Made by a program: the position numbers and the translations under genes. 50,437 nucleotides of DNA, taken from contig NZ_HE978539.1 in NCBI RefSeq assembly GCF_000311785.1, positions 278,345 through 328,781 on the forward strand, given 5' to 3'. The notes beneath the pieces are model-generated. The model saw only the letters and a program-made list of their open reading frames with translations, ran no database searches and was not told the DNA's origin. This document shows, piece by piece, positions 36,366-45,475 of this stretch; the first letter of the stretch is position 1; every line of letters begins with the position of its first letter. The DNA comes from Brevibacillus massiliensis. GTDB taxonomy: Bacteria; Bacillota; Bacilli; Brevibacillales; Brevibacillaceae.

Positions 36366-37178
36366 TCATGAAAGAGTACCGATGAGCACACGCAGCACGT
36401 TTGGCTGATCGGGCAAGTCCCGCGTGCCCGCGCCGTACCCGATCGCTTCTACGGTCATGGCAGGCAGAGGGCCAAATTTTTCGGCCAGAGCAGCGGCGAT
36501 GCCCGCCCCGGTTGGAGTGGTCAATTCCTTTTGAATGGCACTGAACCGCAGCGGGATGCCTTTTAAAATCTCCATGGTTGCCGGAGCAGGTACGGGATAC
36601 AAGCCGTGGTCACAGCGAACAAATCCGCTGCCGGTCGGAACAGGCCCACAGTACACTTGATCAACTCCCAAGTCTTCCAATGCCAAAGCCACGCCGACGA
36701 TGTCAACGATGGAATCAAGAGCTCCCACTTCGTGAAAATGGACGGTGTCGAGCGGAACATCGTGGATTTTTGCTTCTGCGACGCCGATGCGTTGAAAGAT
36801 CGCCAGCGCACGTTCGGTCACTCGCGGCGCCAGGCCCGCAGATGTGATCATGTCCACGATCTCTTTGTAGCGTCGATGGTGATGATGGTGGTCGTGGTGA
36901 TGATCGTGGTGATGATCGTGGTGATGGTGCTCATGGTGATGGTGCTCATGATGATGGTCGTCGTGTCGTGCCGTAGCTGCCTGCTCGTCGACGACATCCA
37001 GTTTAAGCGCGGAAACCCCTTTTTTTACTACATTCCTCCACTCGAGGCGAAAATGATCCAGGGGCAGCTTGCGAAGCTCCTGATCAAGCTTTTCTCTGTC
37101 CGCACCTGCATCCACCAGTGCGGCCAAGGTCATATCGCCGCTTAACCCGGAGAAGCAGTCCAGATAGGCTACTCTCAT
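36366..37178 (-). CDS. larC: LarC1-domain nickel-insertion protein with a histidine-rich segment
   Basis: A 270-residue LarC1 (DUF111) protein: MRVAYLDCFSGLSGDMTLAA at the start, HFHEVGALDSIVDIVG, PVPAPATMEILKG, ELTTPTGAGIAAAL and AIGYGAGTRDLPDQPN near the end. LarC is the CTP-dependent cyclometallase that puts nickel into the pincer cofactor of lactate racemase. Residues 72-101 hold 23 His with Asp and Glu, a probable nickel store. The protein stops where LarC2 would follow; the LarC2 domain is on the other strand. ATG 37178 lies nine bases after AAGGG. No larA, larB or larE is in the window. Confidence 0.85.
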   Translation of the reverse strand: MRVAYLDCFSGLSGDMTLAALVDAGADREKLDQELRKLPLDHFRLEWRNVVKKGVSALKLDVVDEQAATARHDDHHHEHHHHEHHHHDHHHDHHHDHHHHHRRYKEIVDMITSAGLAPRVTERALAIFQRIGVAEAKIHDVPLDTVHFHEVGALDSIVDIVGVALALEDLGVDQVYCGPVPTGSGFVRCDHGLYPVPAPATMEILKGIPLRFSAIQKELTTPTGAGIAAALAEKFGPLPAMTVEAIGYGAGTRDLPDQPNVLRVLIGTLS

Positions 37179-37329
37179 ATTCTTCATCCCTTCTGTTGCA
37201 CATACTTTTACTGGCGGCAAGCCATATTTTTTTGGTAAGATAGGGGAAAATACGTTCGATTCAGGTCTGCTTTCACTTCTACAATAGTGTACCACTGAGA
37301 GGACGGCCTGTCATGAGGGAGGTACATAC

Positions 37330-38454
37330 ATGGTTTCATTTATTCATATGGCTGATGTTCATCTGGACGCGCCGCTCATATCTCTCTCCGCAGTCTACGA
37401 ACAAAGGCAGTACGACTTTCGCCAGACCATGCAGCGGGTGCGCGACCTCGTCATCGCAAAGCAAGCGGACTTTTGGTTGATTGCCGGCGATCTGCTTGAA
37501 TATTACGGGGGAACGCGAACAACGGCACTGTTTTTGCAAGAGCTGTTCGCCAGTGTAGAACCGGCTGTCGTCTGCATCGCTCCCGGCAATCACGACCCGT
37601 GGATGGCGGGTTCTTTTTATCTGACGCTGGAATGGCCGGCCAACGTGATCATCTTTACGCCAGAGTGGGGCGTGTACGAATTCCCGGAAAAGTCTTGCGT
37701 GATCTACGGCTGGGGATTTCCGCACGCCCATGTTCACGATTCGCCGCTGGCTGATTTTCCAGGAAAATTGCCCGATTACCGCCATCATATCATGCTGCTG
37801 CACGGCAGTGTGCAGACAGGGGCGGAACCGGAGCACCATCCCTATGCGCCCTTGCCGCTTGCCGCCTTGGTCCAGACTGAGATGGACTATGTCGCACTGG
37901 GACACATACACAAGCCGATCCAGTACAACCACCCTGCGCGTGGAGGGGTATTTGCCGCTTACCCAGGCACCCCGGAAGGACTCACGGCGAAGGAAACGGG
38001 AGAGCGGTCGGTCCTCTACGGCCAGTTAAGCGACAGCGGTGAACTTAGGCTGGAGCCGATTCCCGTTCAGACGCGGCAGATACGCAGGCTGGAGCTGGAA
38101 CTGGGCGGGGTGGAGACGACAGAGAAGCTGATTCAGCTTGTGGAGGAGCAGCTGCGGGAGCATTCCCCCGCTGACCTGCTTTACGTCCAGTTGACCGGCG
38201 AGCGTGCTGCCCACCTGAATCCGCCGCTGGAACTTCTCTATGAACGGTGCAAATCGTTTTTTTATATCCATTTTGAGGATCACACTTGGCCTGACGTCGA
38301 CGAGGAACAGTTCATTGCCGAGGGCAGTCTGCTGGGCAGATGGCTGAGGCGGCTGCGTGCCTTGGAAGCGGACAGCGAAGACAGGCGAAAGCGAGAGATA
38401 GCGCAGTTGGCGCGGCGGGAAGCGCTCAAGCGGATCGGAGGGAATTTGCGGTGA
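37330..38454 (+). CDS. yhaO: SbcD-like DNA repair exonuclease (YhaO type)
   Basis: A 374-residue calcineurin-like phosphoesterase. Motifs are FIHMADVHLDAP, IAGDLLEYYGG, PGNHDPWMAG, MLLHGSVQTG and ALGHIHKPIQ, the five nuclease motifs of the Mre11/SbcD family. The C-terminal part from about 260 is the YhaO-type capping and partner-binding region. It pairs with the YhaN-like ATPase encoded next (GTGA overlap), as Mre11 with Rad50. GGAGG lies seven bases before ATG 37330. Divergent from larC. Confidence 0.87.
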   Translation: MVSFIHMADVHLDAPLISLSAVYEQRQYDFRQTMQRVRDLVIAKQADFWLIAGDLLEYYGGTRTTALFLQELFASVEPAVVCIAPGNHDPWMAGSFYLTLEWPANVIIFTPEWGVYEFPEKSCVIYGWGFPHAHVHDSPLADFPGKLPDYRHHIMLLHGSVQTGAEPEHHPYAPLPLAALVQTEMDYVALGHIHKPIQYNHPARGGVFAAYPGTPEGLTAKETGERSVLYGQLSDSGELRLEPIPVQTRQIRRLELELGGVETTEKLIQLVEEQLREHSPADLLYVQLTGERAAHLNPPLELLYERCKSFFYIHFEDHTWPDVDEEQFIAEGSLLGRWLRRLRALEADSEDRRKREIAQLARREALKRIGGNLR

Positions 38455-41153
38455 TTATCAGGGAATTGCATATCGGCGGGTTCGGCAAGTGGCGCGATGC
38501 CACCTTTCAGTTCGCGCCGGGACTCAACCTGTTTGTGGCTCCCAACGAAGCCGGCAAAACGACGCTGCTGCAAGCGATCATCTCATCGCTTTACGGCATG
38601 AAGCGGGATTATATCCGGGTCACCCGCTACCTGGGGGAATACGAGCAGTACTACCCGTGGGACAGGGGGGCTTACCAGACTGTCGTCCGCTATACACTGG
38701 ACGGTCGCACCTTTCGTCTGCAGCGGCATTTTGAGAAAGAGCGGGAGCTGGCCAAACTCTTCAGAGAACCCGAATTGGCCGAGATTACCCGGGAGTACCA
38801 AGAGGATCGGCGCAAAGAGTACAATTTTATCGAACGCCATCTGGGATTGAATCGGAGTTTGTTTACAGATGTCACCTGGGTCAAACGCCAGCCCCTGCAT
38901 GCGGCAAATCACTTGCTGCCCGTCCTTTTGCGCAGTGAGGAAAAAGATCCGATCGTGCAGCGCATATTGTCCGGGTTGGAGCAAGAGCTTGCGGCCATCG
39001 GGAAAAAGGAGTCGGCCGAGACGACGCTGCTGGGGAAAGCGGGCAGGCAGCTGGGAAAGGCGCAGGAACGGCTGCAGCAGGCGGAAGCGGCCTGGCAGGC
39101 GGTCAGCCATCTGACAGCCGAGCTGATGGAGCGGGAGCAAAGCTTGCAGCAATTGCAGAAACAGCAGTCGCGCTTATGGGTTCAGTTGGAGCAGATCGAA
39201 CAGGCTGAGCAGCACTGGCAGCAGTGGTGGCAGCGCTCGTTTGAGACGAAACGCTCTGCGGACTTTATCCAGTGGGAGGAGGCGGCCTCTGACCCGTCGG
39301 AGGGGGAGATGCACCGCAAAGTGAGGGAGTCACTGGCGGAGATCGAGGCGTTTTACGCGCAGTATCAGGCAGTCATCGCTGGGCAGGAGGCTGTGTCGGC
39401 GTCCGACTCGCCGCAGCAAACCGTGCGCTATCTGTCGTTTCAAGAGATCCCGGATGCCGAGTGGCAGAGCTGGCTGAAGACGTGGTACGCCTATTGCGCC
39501 TATGAAGCGCGTCCGCAAGCCGGGGAGCAGGAAAAGGCCGTTCCGGTGGAAAAGCTGCAGGCCGACTTTCGGCGCGGCCTGCAGCTGCATAAGGAAGCCG
39601 AGGAGCTGCGGGAGGAGAGCTACCGGCTCCAGCTTGCACTGGCCGCAGCGGAACGGGACGATCGGGGCCGGGGGACAGGACAGGCTGAGCAGCCTGCAGA
39701 CGCCGCCGGACAAGCAGGTGCGGGCCAGCTGCTCAGCCGCACAGCCATAGGGCGGAGGCAGCGTCAGGCCGGCACGAACCGGAGCATGCCGCTGCTGCTG
39801 GCGGGTACACTGCTGTCTGCACTGATCACCGTGGGCCTCTTGTGGTACGGGACGGCGCCGGCGATGGGCTGGATCTCTGCCCTGTTGACAATCCTGCTAG
39901 GCGGGGCTGCCGCCAGGCTGCTGTTCGCGTCTCCCGCGAAAGGCGGCCGCGATCAGACGGATCAACCCGCAAAAGCGCCGCTGGAGGAACCGGAAGCTGT
40001 GCCAAAGGCTGCCCCTGTCAGCGGGGCCGGACGGGAGGAGCTAAGCCGCAGACTGGCCCGCTGCGAGTCGGAGCAGGCAGAGCGAATGAGGCAGCTTGCC
40101 GCCCTGCTGGCCGAATGGAATGTGCCGGATTGGGAAGCGTTTCTCGTTTACCGCGAAAAACAGTTGGCACAGGCTCACCGGCAGGAGGCCAAACGGACAG
40201 ACGAGCAAGAAATGCACCGCCTGCGGACGCAGTTGGAAATGACGATGATCCGCTGGGGCATTCCGCCGCATCTTCCCTTTGCGGAAGCCGCGGCACTTGT
40301 GCTGCAAGAGCGTCAAATGTGGGAGCAGATGAGCCGTGAGCAGCAGGAGCGACTGGAGAAGGAGCTCAGTCAGGAACGTCTGCGTGCGCAGCTGGCAGCA
40401 GAGTGGGACAAGCGGGAGCAGGAACGAGGGAAACTGCTGGCAGAGTGGGAAGAGTCGGTTCGCCGCATCCTGGAGGACAAGCGAACCGGCCTCAGGCAGC
40501 TTCGGCAGGAGACAGAAAGTGAATTGAGACGGACCGAAGAGCAAATGGTGGAACTTCGCGAAAAAATGGCACAGGCGCGGGGTGAGATCGGCCGGCGCGG
40601 CGAGCATTCCTGGGCAAAGGCAAAAAGCGAATACGACGAAGCCTTGCAGCAGGTAGACGACCTGTTGACCCGGCGCGAGGCCTTGCAATTGGCAAAGGAG
40701 ACGCTGCAATCCGTCCTGGAGGAGTGGCACCGCGACCTCTCCCCGGATGTAAACCAGCTCGCTTCAGAGGTTGCAGCGCGCACGACCGGAGGGCGGTATC
40801 AGGACGTGCGTCTCGATCCCAATCAGGGTTTTGCCATTCACACGGCCAAGCCCGGCAGCCACGGGGTCGCAGCCCACAGCGCGCTTTCTTCCGGGACGCA
40901 GGATCAGCTTTATTTCGCACAGCGCGTCGCACTTTTACGCCGGATTAGTGCGGAGCGAGAGCCGCTGCCGCTGTTTTTGGATGACCACTTCATCCACTAC
41001 GATGAAGAGCGGCTGGCCCATGCCTTGGCCTATGTAATGGAACTGGCGGAAGAACACCAGATCTTTCTGTTTAGCTGCCAGGAGCGGGAGCGCCGCCTGC
41101 TTGCCCCCTATCTGGAAAACAGCGAGCGGCACATGTTACAACTCCTTGTCTAA
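38451..41153 (+). CDS. yhaN: SbcC/Rad50-like AAA ATPase (YhaN type)
   Basis: A 900-residue ATPase. Walker A is APNEAGKTTLLQAI near residue 35, and the signature and Walker B part lies in the last 120 residues (SSGTQDQLYFAQRVALLRRI, PLFLDDHFIHYDEERLAHAL). Between are two long coiled-coil regions rich in Gln, Glu and Arg. Around residues 447-490 lies a hydrophobic pair (PLLLAGTLLSALITVGLLWY and WISALLTILLGGAAARLLFA), which YhaN has in place of the Rad50 zinc hook. It would thus be a membrane-linked partner of the YhaO nuclease. GTG 38451 follows GGAGG. Confidence 0.87.
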   Translation: MIIRELHIGGFGKWRDATFQFAPGLNLFVAPNEAGKTTLLQAIISSLYGMKRDYIRVTRYLGEYEQYYPWDRGAYQTVVRYTLDGRTFRLQRHFEKERELAKLFREPELAEITREYQEDRRKEYNFIERHLGLNRSLFTDVTWVKRQPLHAANHLLPVLLRSEEKDPIVQRILSGLEQELAAIGKKESAETTLLGKAGRQLGKAQERLQQAEAAWQAVSHLTAELMEREQSLQQLQKQQSRLWVQLEQIEQAEQHWQQWWQRSFETKRSADFIQWEEAASDPSEGEMHRKVRESLAEIEAFYAQYQAVIAGQEAVSASDSPQQTVRYLSFQEIPDAEWQSWLKTWYAYCAYEARPQAGEQEKAVPVEKLQADFRRGLQLHKEAEELREESYRLQLALAAAERDDRGRGTGQAEQPADAAGQAGAGQLLSRTAIGRRQRQAGTNRSMPLLLAGTLLSALITVGLLWYGTAPAMGWISALLTILLGGAAARLLFASPAKGGRDQTDQPAKAPLEEPEAVPKAAPVSGAGREELSRRLARCESEQAERMRQLAALLAEWNVPDWEAFLVYREKQLAQAHRQEAKRTDEQEMHRLRTQLEMTMIRWGIPPHLPFAEAAALVLQERQMWEQMSREQQERLEKELSQERLRAQLAAEWDKREQERGKLLAEWEESVRRILEDKRTGLRQLRQETESELRRTEEQMVELREKMAQARGEIGRRGEHSWAKAKSEYDEALQQVDDLLTRREALQLAKETLQSVLEEWHRDLSPDVNQLASEVAARTTGGRYQDVRLDPNQGFAIHTAKPGSHGVAAHSALSSGTQDQLYFAQRVALLRRISAEREPLPLFLDDHFIHYDEERLAHALAYVMELAEEHQIFLFSCQERERRLLAPYLENSERHMLQLLV

Positions 41154-42335
41154 CATCGTCAGGAACATCCCGACATCTGTAACGATGCCTACGGTTTGCG
41201 TCGATCCGCGGTCCATCAGTTTGGTGACGACAGCCGGGTTGATATCGACGCAGACGGTTTTGATCCAACTGGGCATCATGTTTCCGGTGCCGATCGCGTG
41301 CAGCATCGTGGACAGCATGACGACCATGTCAGCGTCGGCCACCTGCTCCTCGTACTTCGCCTGTGCTTCGATCAGGTCCATCAGCGTGTCAGGCAGCGGC
41401 CCGTCATCGCGGATGGAGCCGGCAAGCACAAACGGGACGTTGTTTTTGACGCATTCGTACATGATTCCGCTCTTCAGAGTGCCATCCTTGACTGCCTCGG
41501 CGATCGAGCCGGAGCGGTTAATGGTGTTAATCGCCCGCATGTGGTTTTTATGGCCGCCGCGGACAACGGAGCCGGTGTCGAGATTGACGCCCAGAGAGGT
41601 GCCGAACAGCGCCCGTTCGATGTCGTGTACAGCCAGCGCATTGCCTGACAGAAGGGCGTTGACATACCCTTTGCGAATCATGTGCTGGAATGCCTCCTGG
41701 CCGCCGGTGTGAATGACGACGGGGCCGGCTACGAAGACGATTTTTCCGCCGCGCTCCCGCAACTCCCGCATTTCCGCTGCCAGGCGCTTGACAATGACTT
41801 CTACCCGCCGCTCCGAACTGACCTCGTTATTCATAAAAGCGAATTCGGACGTCGCTTCCCCTGCGGGCGGAAGCATCAGGCGCACCCCGTTGCTGCCGCA
41901 GATGACCTGATCGCCTTGTTTGATGTCGCGCAATTTGACACAGTGGACCTCATCGCCCCGGACGACGAGGCAGGCATCCATTCGCTGGTGCTTGGCCCGG
42001 ACCCACCGGCCGTTCAAATACACCTCTGTCGCGTGGTTTGTCGTTGAATAAAAATCGTCCGGTACGGTCTTGTCCTTTTCCGCTGGCTTGATGGTAGGCG
42101 AATCTTCCGTGCGCGGGATCGTACAACCCAGATTGATCAATTCGTTCAGGAGTATCTCCACTTTGTCTTCCGGCAAGTCCAAGGCGATCTTCGCCGTTGA
42201 ATCGTCGTCTACCTGATCGCCAACCGCAAGCTCCAGCACGCGGTACTTTCCGTTGTACTGGACGACAGATGCATCAATTCTCTTCAGGATGTCATTGCGG
42301 ATAATGTGGCCGCGAATCTCAAATACTCGTTCCAT
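41136..42335 (-). CDS. TIGR00300 family protein (LOR/SDH-domain, ornithine cyclodeaminase-like)
   Basis: A 399-residue protein of the TIGR00300 family. The N-terminal 95 residues form the LOR/SDH conserved domain (MERVFEIRGHIIRNDILKRI, LGCTIPRTEDSPTIKPAEKD). The C-terminal part has an NAD-type fold with IVFVAGPVVIHTGGQEAFQH, GVNLDTGSVVRGGHKNHMRA and DADMVVMLSTMLHAIGTGNM. Archaeal members and the C-terminal part of cyanobacterial AgrE are ornithine cyclodeaminases making proline, so that activity is likely. GGGAGG lies six bases before ATG 42335. Its 3' end overlaps yhaN by 18 bp. Confidence 0.82.
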   Translation of the reverse strand: MERVFEIRGHIIRNDILKRIDASVVQYNGKYRVLELAVGDQVDDDSTAKIALDLPEDKVEILLNELINLGCTIPRTEDSPTIKPAEKDKTVPDDFYSTTNHATEVYLNGRWVRAKHQRMDACLVVRGDEVHCVKLRDIKQGDQVICGSNGVRLMLPPAGEATSEFAFMNNEVSSERRVEVIVKRLAAEMRELRERGGKIVFVAGPVVIHTGGQEAFQHMIRKGYVNALLSGNALAVHDIERALFGTSLGVNLDTGSVVRGGHKNHMRAINTINRSGSIAEAVKDGTLKSGIMYECVKNNVPFVLAGSIRDDGPLPDTLMDLIEAQAKYEEQVADADMVVMLSTMLHAIGTGNMMPSWIKTVCVDINPAVVTKLMDRGSTQTVGIVTDVGMFLTMLDKEL

Positions 42336-42566
42336 ATGCGTCCTCCCTGAGATTATCCAATCGCTTCCTAACAGTATATACATTTGTCTTAGCCGTTTCC
42401 AAGGGGATGCAGCAAAATGAATAGATATGCAACAGGCCGGAAAGTGTACGCGCCGGAGGTGGACTATTGCCCCTGTCTACAGCATTCCCTATAATGAAGA
42501 AAGGTTTCCATTAGTGCCTCATTCACAAGATGGTGCTTGATTAAACGAATAAGGAGTGAGCCCGCA

Positions 42567-43454
42567 ATGATACAGCGCAAGCCGGAGTGGCTCAAGATTA
42601 ACCTTGTTTCAGGCGAAGAATTGAACAATTTTAGGGAATTAAAACAGACGATGCGGGGGAAGACCTTACATACTGTTTGCGAAGAAGCAAAATGCCCCAA
42701 TATCCACGAATGTTGGGCAAACCGAACCGCCACCTTCATGATTCTGGGCGACATTTGCACCCGGGCCTGCCGTTTTTGTGCCGTAAAAACGGGTCTTCCT
42801 ACAGAGCTGGATCTGGCTGAGCCGGGGCGCGTTGCGGAAGCGGCAGAACAAATGGGACTCAAACACGTAGTCGTCACTTCTGTGGCCCGTGATGATTTGG
42901 CTGACGGGGGCGCAGCTGTTTTTGCCGAAACCATCCGGGCGATTCGCAAACGACTGCCCTTTTCTACCGTGGAGGTGCTGATTCCCGATTTCATGGGAAA
43001 TTGGGATGCCTTAAAAACGGTGATGGACGCCAAACCGGACGTGCTTAATCACAATATCGAGGCGGTGCGGCGGCTGTCTGACCGTGTTCGGGCGCGGGCC
43101 AAGTACGAACGCACGCTGGAACTGCTCCGGCGCTCCAAGGAACTGCAGCCGTCCATCCCGACGAAATCCAGTTTAATGATTGGGGTAGGCGAAACATTTG
43201 CCGAAATTTTGGAGACGATGGACGACCTGCGTGCCGTCGACGTCAATATCATGACAATTGGGCAGTATTTGCAGCCGACGAAAAAGCATTTACAAGTAGA
43301 AAAGTACTATCATCCCGATGAATTTAAACAGCTGAAAGAGGAAGGCATGAAGCGAGGCTTCAGCCATGTCGAAGCCGGACCGCTGGTGCGCAGTTCGTAC
43401 CATGCCCACGAGCAGGCGAACGCGGCCAAACAGCAAATCGCTGGTTCCAGGTGA
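42567..43454 (+). CDS. lipA: Lipoyl synthase LipA
   Basis: A 295-residue radical SAM enzyme that inserts two sulfurs into octanoyl groups on lipoyl domains. The auxiliary cluster cysteines are in [13 protein letters not shown] and the radical SAM triad is in [10 protein letters not shown]. The family end [13 protein letters not shown] holds the serine ligand RSSYHA. AAGGAGTGA lies before ATG 42567. Each turnover uses up a 4Fe-4S cluster, so it depends on the Suf system encoded at the start of the window. It stands alone with its own terminator. Confidence 0.95.
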   Translation: MIQRKPEWLKINLVSGEELNNFRELKQTMRGKTLHTVCEEAKCPNIHECWANRTATFMILGDICTRACRFCAVKTGLPTELDLAEPGRVAEAAEQMGLKHVVVTSVARDDLADGGAAVFAETIRAIRKRLPFSTVEVLIPDFMGNWDALKTVMDAKPDVLNHNIEAVRRLSDRVRARAKYERTLELLRRSKELQPSIPTKSSLMIGVGETFAEILETMDDLRAVDVNIMTIGQYLQPTKKHLQVEKYYHPDEFKQLKEEGMKRGFSHVEAGPLVRSSYHAHEQANAAKQQIAGSR

Positions 43455-43462
43455 ATCAAAAG

Positions 43463-43496
43463 TATCCCCTATGAGAACCATAGGGGATTTTTCTTG
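43463..43496. terminator. Terminator between lipA and the YhcN/YlaJ lipoprotein gene
   Basis: ATCCCCTATG pairs with CATAGGGGAT around AGAAC, followed by TTTTTCTTG on the plus strand. The minus strand has a shorter T stretch, so it may also end the convergent gene. Confidence 0.85.
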
Positions 43497-43501
43497 AGGA
43501 G

Positions 43502-44686
43502 TTAACGCGTGGCAGCGTGGGTTTTGGTCATTTCTGTAGAAGGGTGCCCGCCAAAGCTGCGAATCAACTTGTCAACATGCCCATCGTAACGGGCAGAGGA
43601 GGTGCTGGCTGCATGAGTTGCTACGCGATTCATCTCCTGAATCATGGACGGGTTGTCGGTCACGTATACCCTAAACCAGCGCGGTGAGACAGACAGAGCG
43701 TTCATACGCACTTTGGCGTTGGCCGCTTTTTTGTCTTTGGCCTGGTTGTTGACGCCGACAAAGATTTCCTTATCTGTTACGAGAACAGATGAACTGTTTA
43801 CACCTGGTACACTGGAGGCTACATTTCCCACTGCTTGCGCCAAAGCCTGACGGTCAACGTAGACGGTATGCGGAGCTACCGTGGTGGCTTTCAGGTGATT
43901 TCGATCCACCGTGGCATACCCCAACCGCGTGTTATAACCGCCGCGATCGGTCCCGGCCACACCTGAGGTGCGAAGCCCGGAACTTTTATAGATGGAACCG
44001 TCGGTGGCCGTCCTGCCAGTCGTCCCGTAGGAGGTAGTGCCAAACGTGCTGGGAAAGGCCGTACCGGTCGTTCCGTACGTACCGCTTGTCCCGGTGCCAT
44101 AGGTCCCCGTCGTGCCGTACGTACCGGTCGTACCCAGCAGTCCGGTTCTGCCGGTACCGTAGGTTGTGCCGTACTTGCCGCCAGTTCCCAGCAGACCGGT
44201 TGTGCCGGTGCCATAGGTCCCTGTCGTGCCGTACCTACCGGTAGTGCCCATCAGTCCGGTTCTGCCGGTATCGTAGGTTCCGGTTGTCCCGTACGTGCCG
44301 GTCAGGCCGGTGCCGTATGCTCCGGCAGGACCGTAAATGCCGGTGGTCCCGGTTGTGCCGTACATACCGGTTGTCGTCGTACCAGTTCCATAGGTACTGG
44401 TCCCGTATGTTCCCCTGCCGGCCATTCCGGTCGTCCTGGTGCCGTCATAAATGGCGTTTTGAACGTTGTTACGGGTCGTCATATCGTTGGGACGCGGGTA
44501 GGTTAAACCGCTGGTAGCGTAACCTCCGTACGCATTGTTCCGGTAAATGGCTCGACCATCGTAAGCCGTGTTCTTGTAGGTTGACGTACCGTAGGGCTTA
44601 TTGTAGTTTGGGCCGGCTGCAGGAGAACAAGCAGTTGCAAGCAGTGCAATCGCAGCGAGTGTACCGTAAAGCCATGTTTTTTTCAT
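43502..44686 (-). CDS. yutC: YhcN/YlaJ-family sporulation lipoprotein with Gly-Thr-Tyr repeats
   Basis: A 394-residue lipoprotein with lipobox LLAT-AC (Cys20). Residues about 80-245 are low complexity: repeated TYGTTG, TYGTGT, TGLLGT and MYGTTG units. The C-terminal domain from about 255 (TVYVDRQALAQAVGNVASSV, VFVTDN-like VRVYVTDNPS, then YDGHVDKLIRSFGG) is the YhcN/YlaJ spore lipoprotein domain. Normal members are about 150-220 residues, so the repeat block is an expansion. The symbol is by position between lipA and yutD. Probably in the spore inner membrane or envelope. The ribosome-binding site AGGAGGTGC precedes the ATG. Confidence 0.75.
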   Translation of the reverse strand: MKKTWLYGTLAAIALLATACSPAAGPNYNKPYGTSTYKNTAYDGRAIYRNNAYGGYATSGLTYPRPNDMTTRNNVQNAIYDGTRTTGMAGRGTYGTSTYGTGTTTTGMYGTTGTTGIYGPAGAYGTGLTGTYGTTGTYDTGRTGLMGTTGRYGTTGTYGTGTTGLLGTGGKYGTTYGTGRTGLLGTTGTYGTTGTYGTGTSGTYGTTGTAFPSTFGTTSYGTTGRTATDGSIYKSSGLRTSGVAGTDRGGYNTRLGYATVDRNHLKATTVAPHTVYVDRQALAQAVGNVASSVPGVNSSSVLVTDKEIFVGVNNQAKDKKAANAKVRMNALSVSPRWFRVYVTDNPSMIQEMNRVATHAASTSSARYDGHVDKLIRSFGGHPSTEMTKTHAATR

Positions 44687-44806
44687 TGTTGCACCTCCTG
44701 GGTGTAGGTTGCCCGTTCGGTTGAAGGTGTTTTCGTGGGAATTTTATGTCCTGCGCCTGAAAATGTGGTAAGATGATTGCAGATTGTTCTCGCCAAAGGA
44801 GGAGCC

Positions 44807-45424
44807 ATGTTGTTTCGTTTGCAATCTGGCACATACGAGCTCGTTGAAGAGCATCGCGATGGATGGAATCCGGAAATTTTTAAAGAACGCTACAGTGACA
44901 TACTGGATAAATACGATTACATCGTGGGGGATTGGGGTTACGGGCAGCTGCGGTTGAGGGGGTTTTACGACGATGCCAACCGCAAAGTTCCCTTTGAACA
45001 AAAAATTGCCGTCCTGGACGAATACCTGCAGGAATTTTGCAATTTTGGCTGTGCCTACTTCGTGCTGCGGAAAGTGAAGTCTTCCGAGCCAGGTGTTGCC
45101 GGTACGTCGTCCGTAAGCAGCAGCGAGCCGGGTGAAACCGGGGGCTCCGGCGACAAGTCAAGCAAGGGCCTTGAGCCTTCGAGTCAGACCAGGTACACGC
45201 GCCCTCACGAGCAGCGCAAAGCCAACCAATTGCGGCCCCGTGAACGACAGGAGGGCTCTGGTGAGCAGCGCTCTGCCTACACGGAAAGAAACACGCGGCA
45301 AGCCCGCACGGATACGAAAGAGCGCGGCGGGGTTCGGCAGGACAGAAACGGAAGAACGGAACGCTCTTTTCCCAACGAGCGCCGAGGCGGGCCTGCCAAC
45401 GGGCGCGGTGTGCGGAATAAATAA
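44807..45424 (+). CDS. yutD: YutD family protein with a long disordered tail
   Basis: A 205-residue protein. The first 95 residues are the YutD (DUF1027) domain: YELVEEHRDGWNPEIFKERY, SDILDKYDYIVGDWGYGQLR, and CNFGCAYFVLRKVK. Function unknown. The remaining 110 residues are rich in Arg, Ser, Gly and Glu, with no hydrophobic core, so probably disordered and basic; ordinary YutD proteins lack most of this tail. AAAGGAGG precedes ATG 44807; an upstream TTG/ATG extension has no ribosome-binding site. Divergent from the yutC-like gene. Confidence 0.82.
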   Translation: MLFRLQSGTYELVEEHRDGWNPEIFKERYSDILDKYDYIVGDWGYGQLRLRGFYDDANRKVPFEQKIAVLDEYLQEFCNFGCAYFVLRKVKSSEPGVAGTSSVSSSEPGETGGSGDKSSKGLEPSSQTRYTRPHEQRKANQLRPRERQEGSGEQRSAYTERNTRQARTDTKERGGVRQDRNGRTERSFPNERRGGPANGRGVRNK

Positions 45425-45471
45425 AAAACAGACTCGTTCCAAGACGTGCAAGGAACGAGTCTGTTTTTTTA
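45425..45471. terminator. Bidirectional terminator between yutD and the Pro-Gly-Tyr gene
   Basis: AAAAAACAGACTCGTTCC pairs with GGAACGAGTCTGTTTTTT around a ten-base loop. The 17-18-bp stem has T runs on both strands and sits between two convergent stops. Confidence 0.92.
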
Positions 45472-45475
45472 AGGG

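Noticed and set aside
36880-36965. GTG/ATG-rich tandem repeat as a non-coding satellite
   Set aside because: It is fully explained as the histidine tract of LarC1, in frame.
43990-44460. Tandem repeats that might be a CRISPR array
   Set aside because: The repeats are short, irregular, in frame and encode Gly-Thr-Tyr units within a lipoprotein gene. There are no unique spacers and no cas genes.
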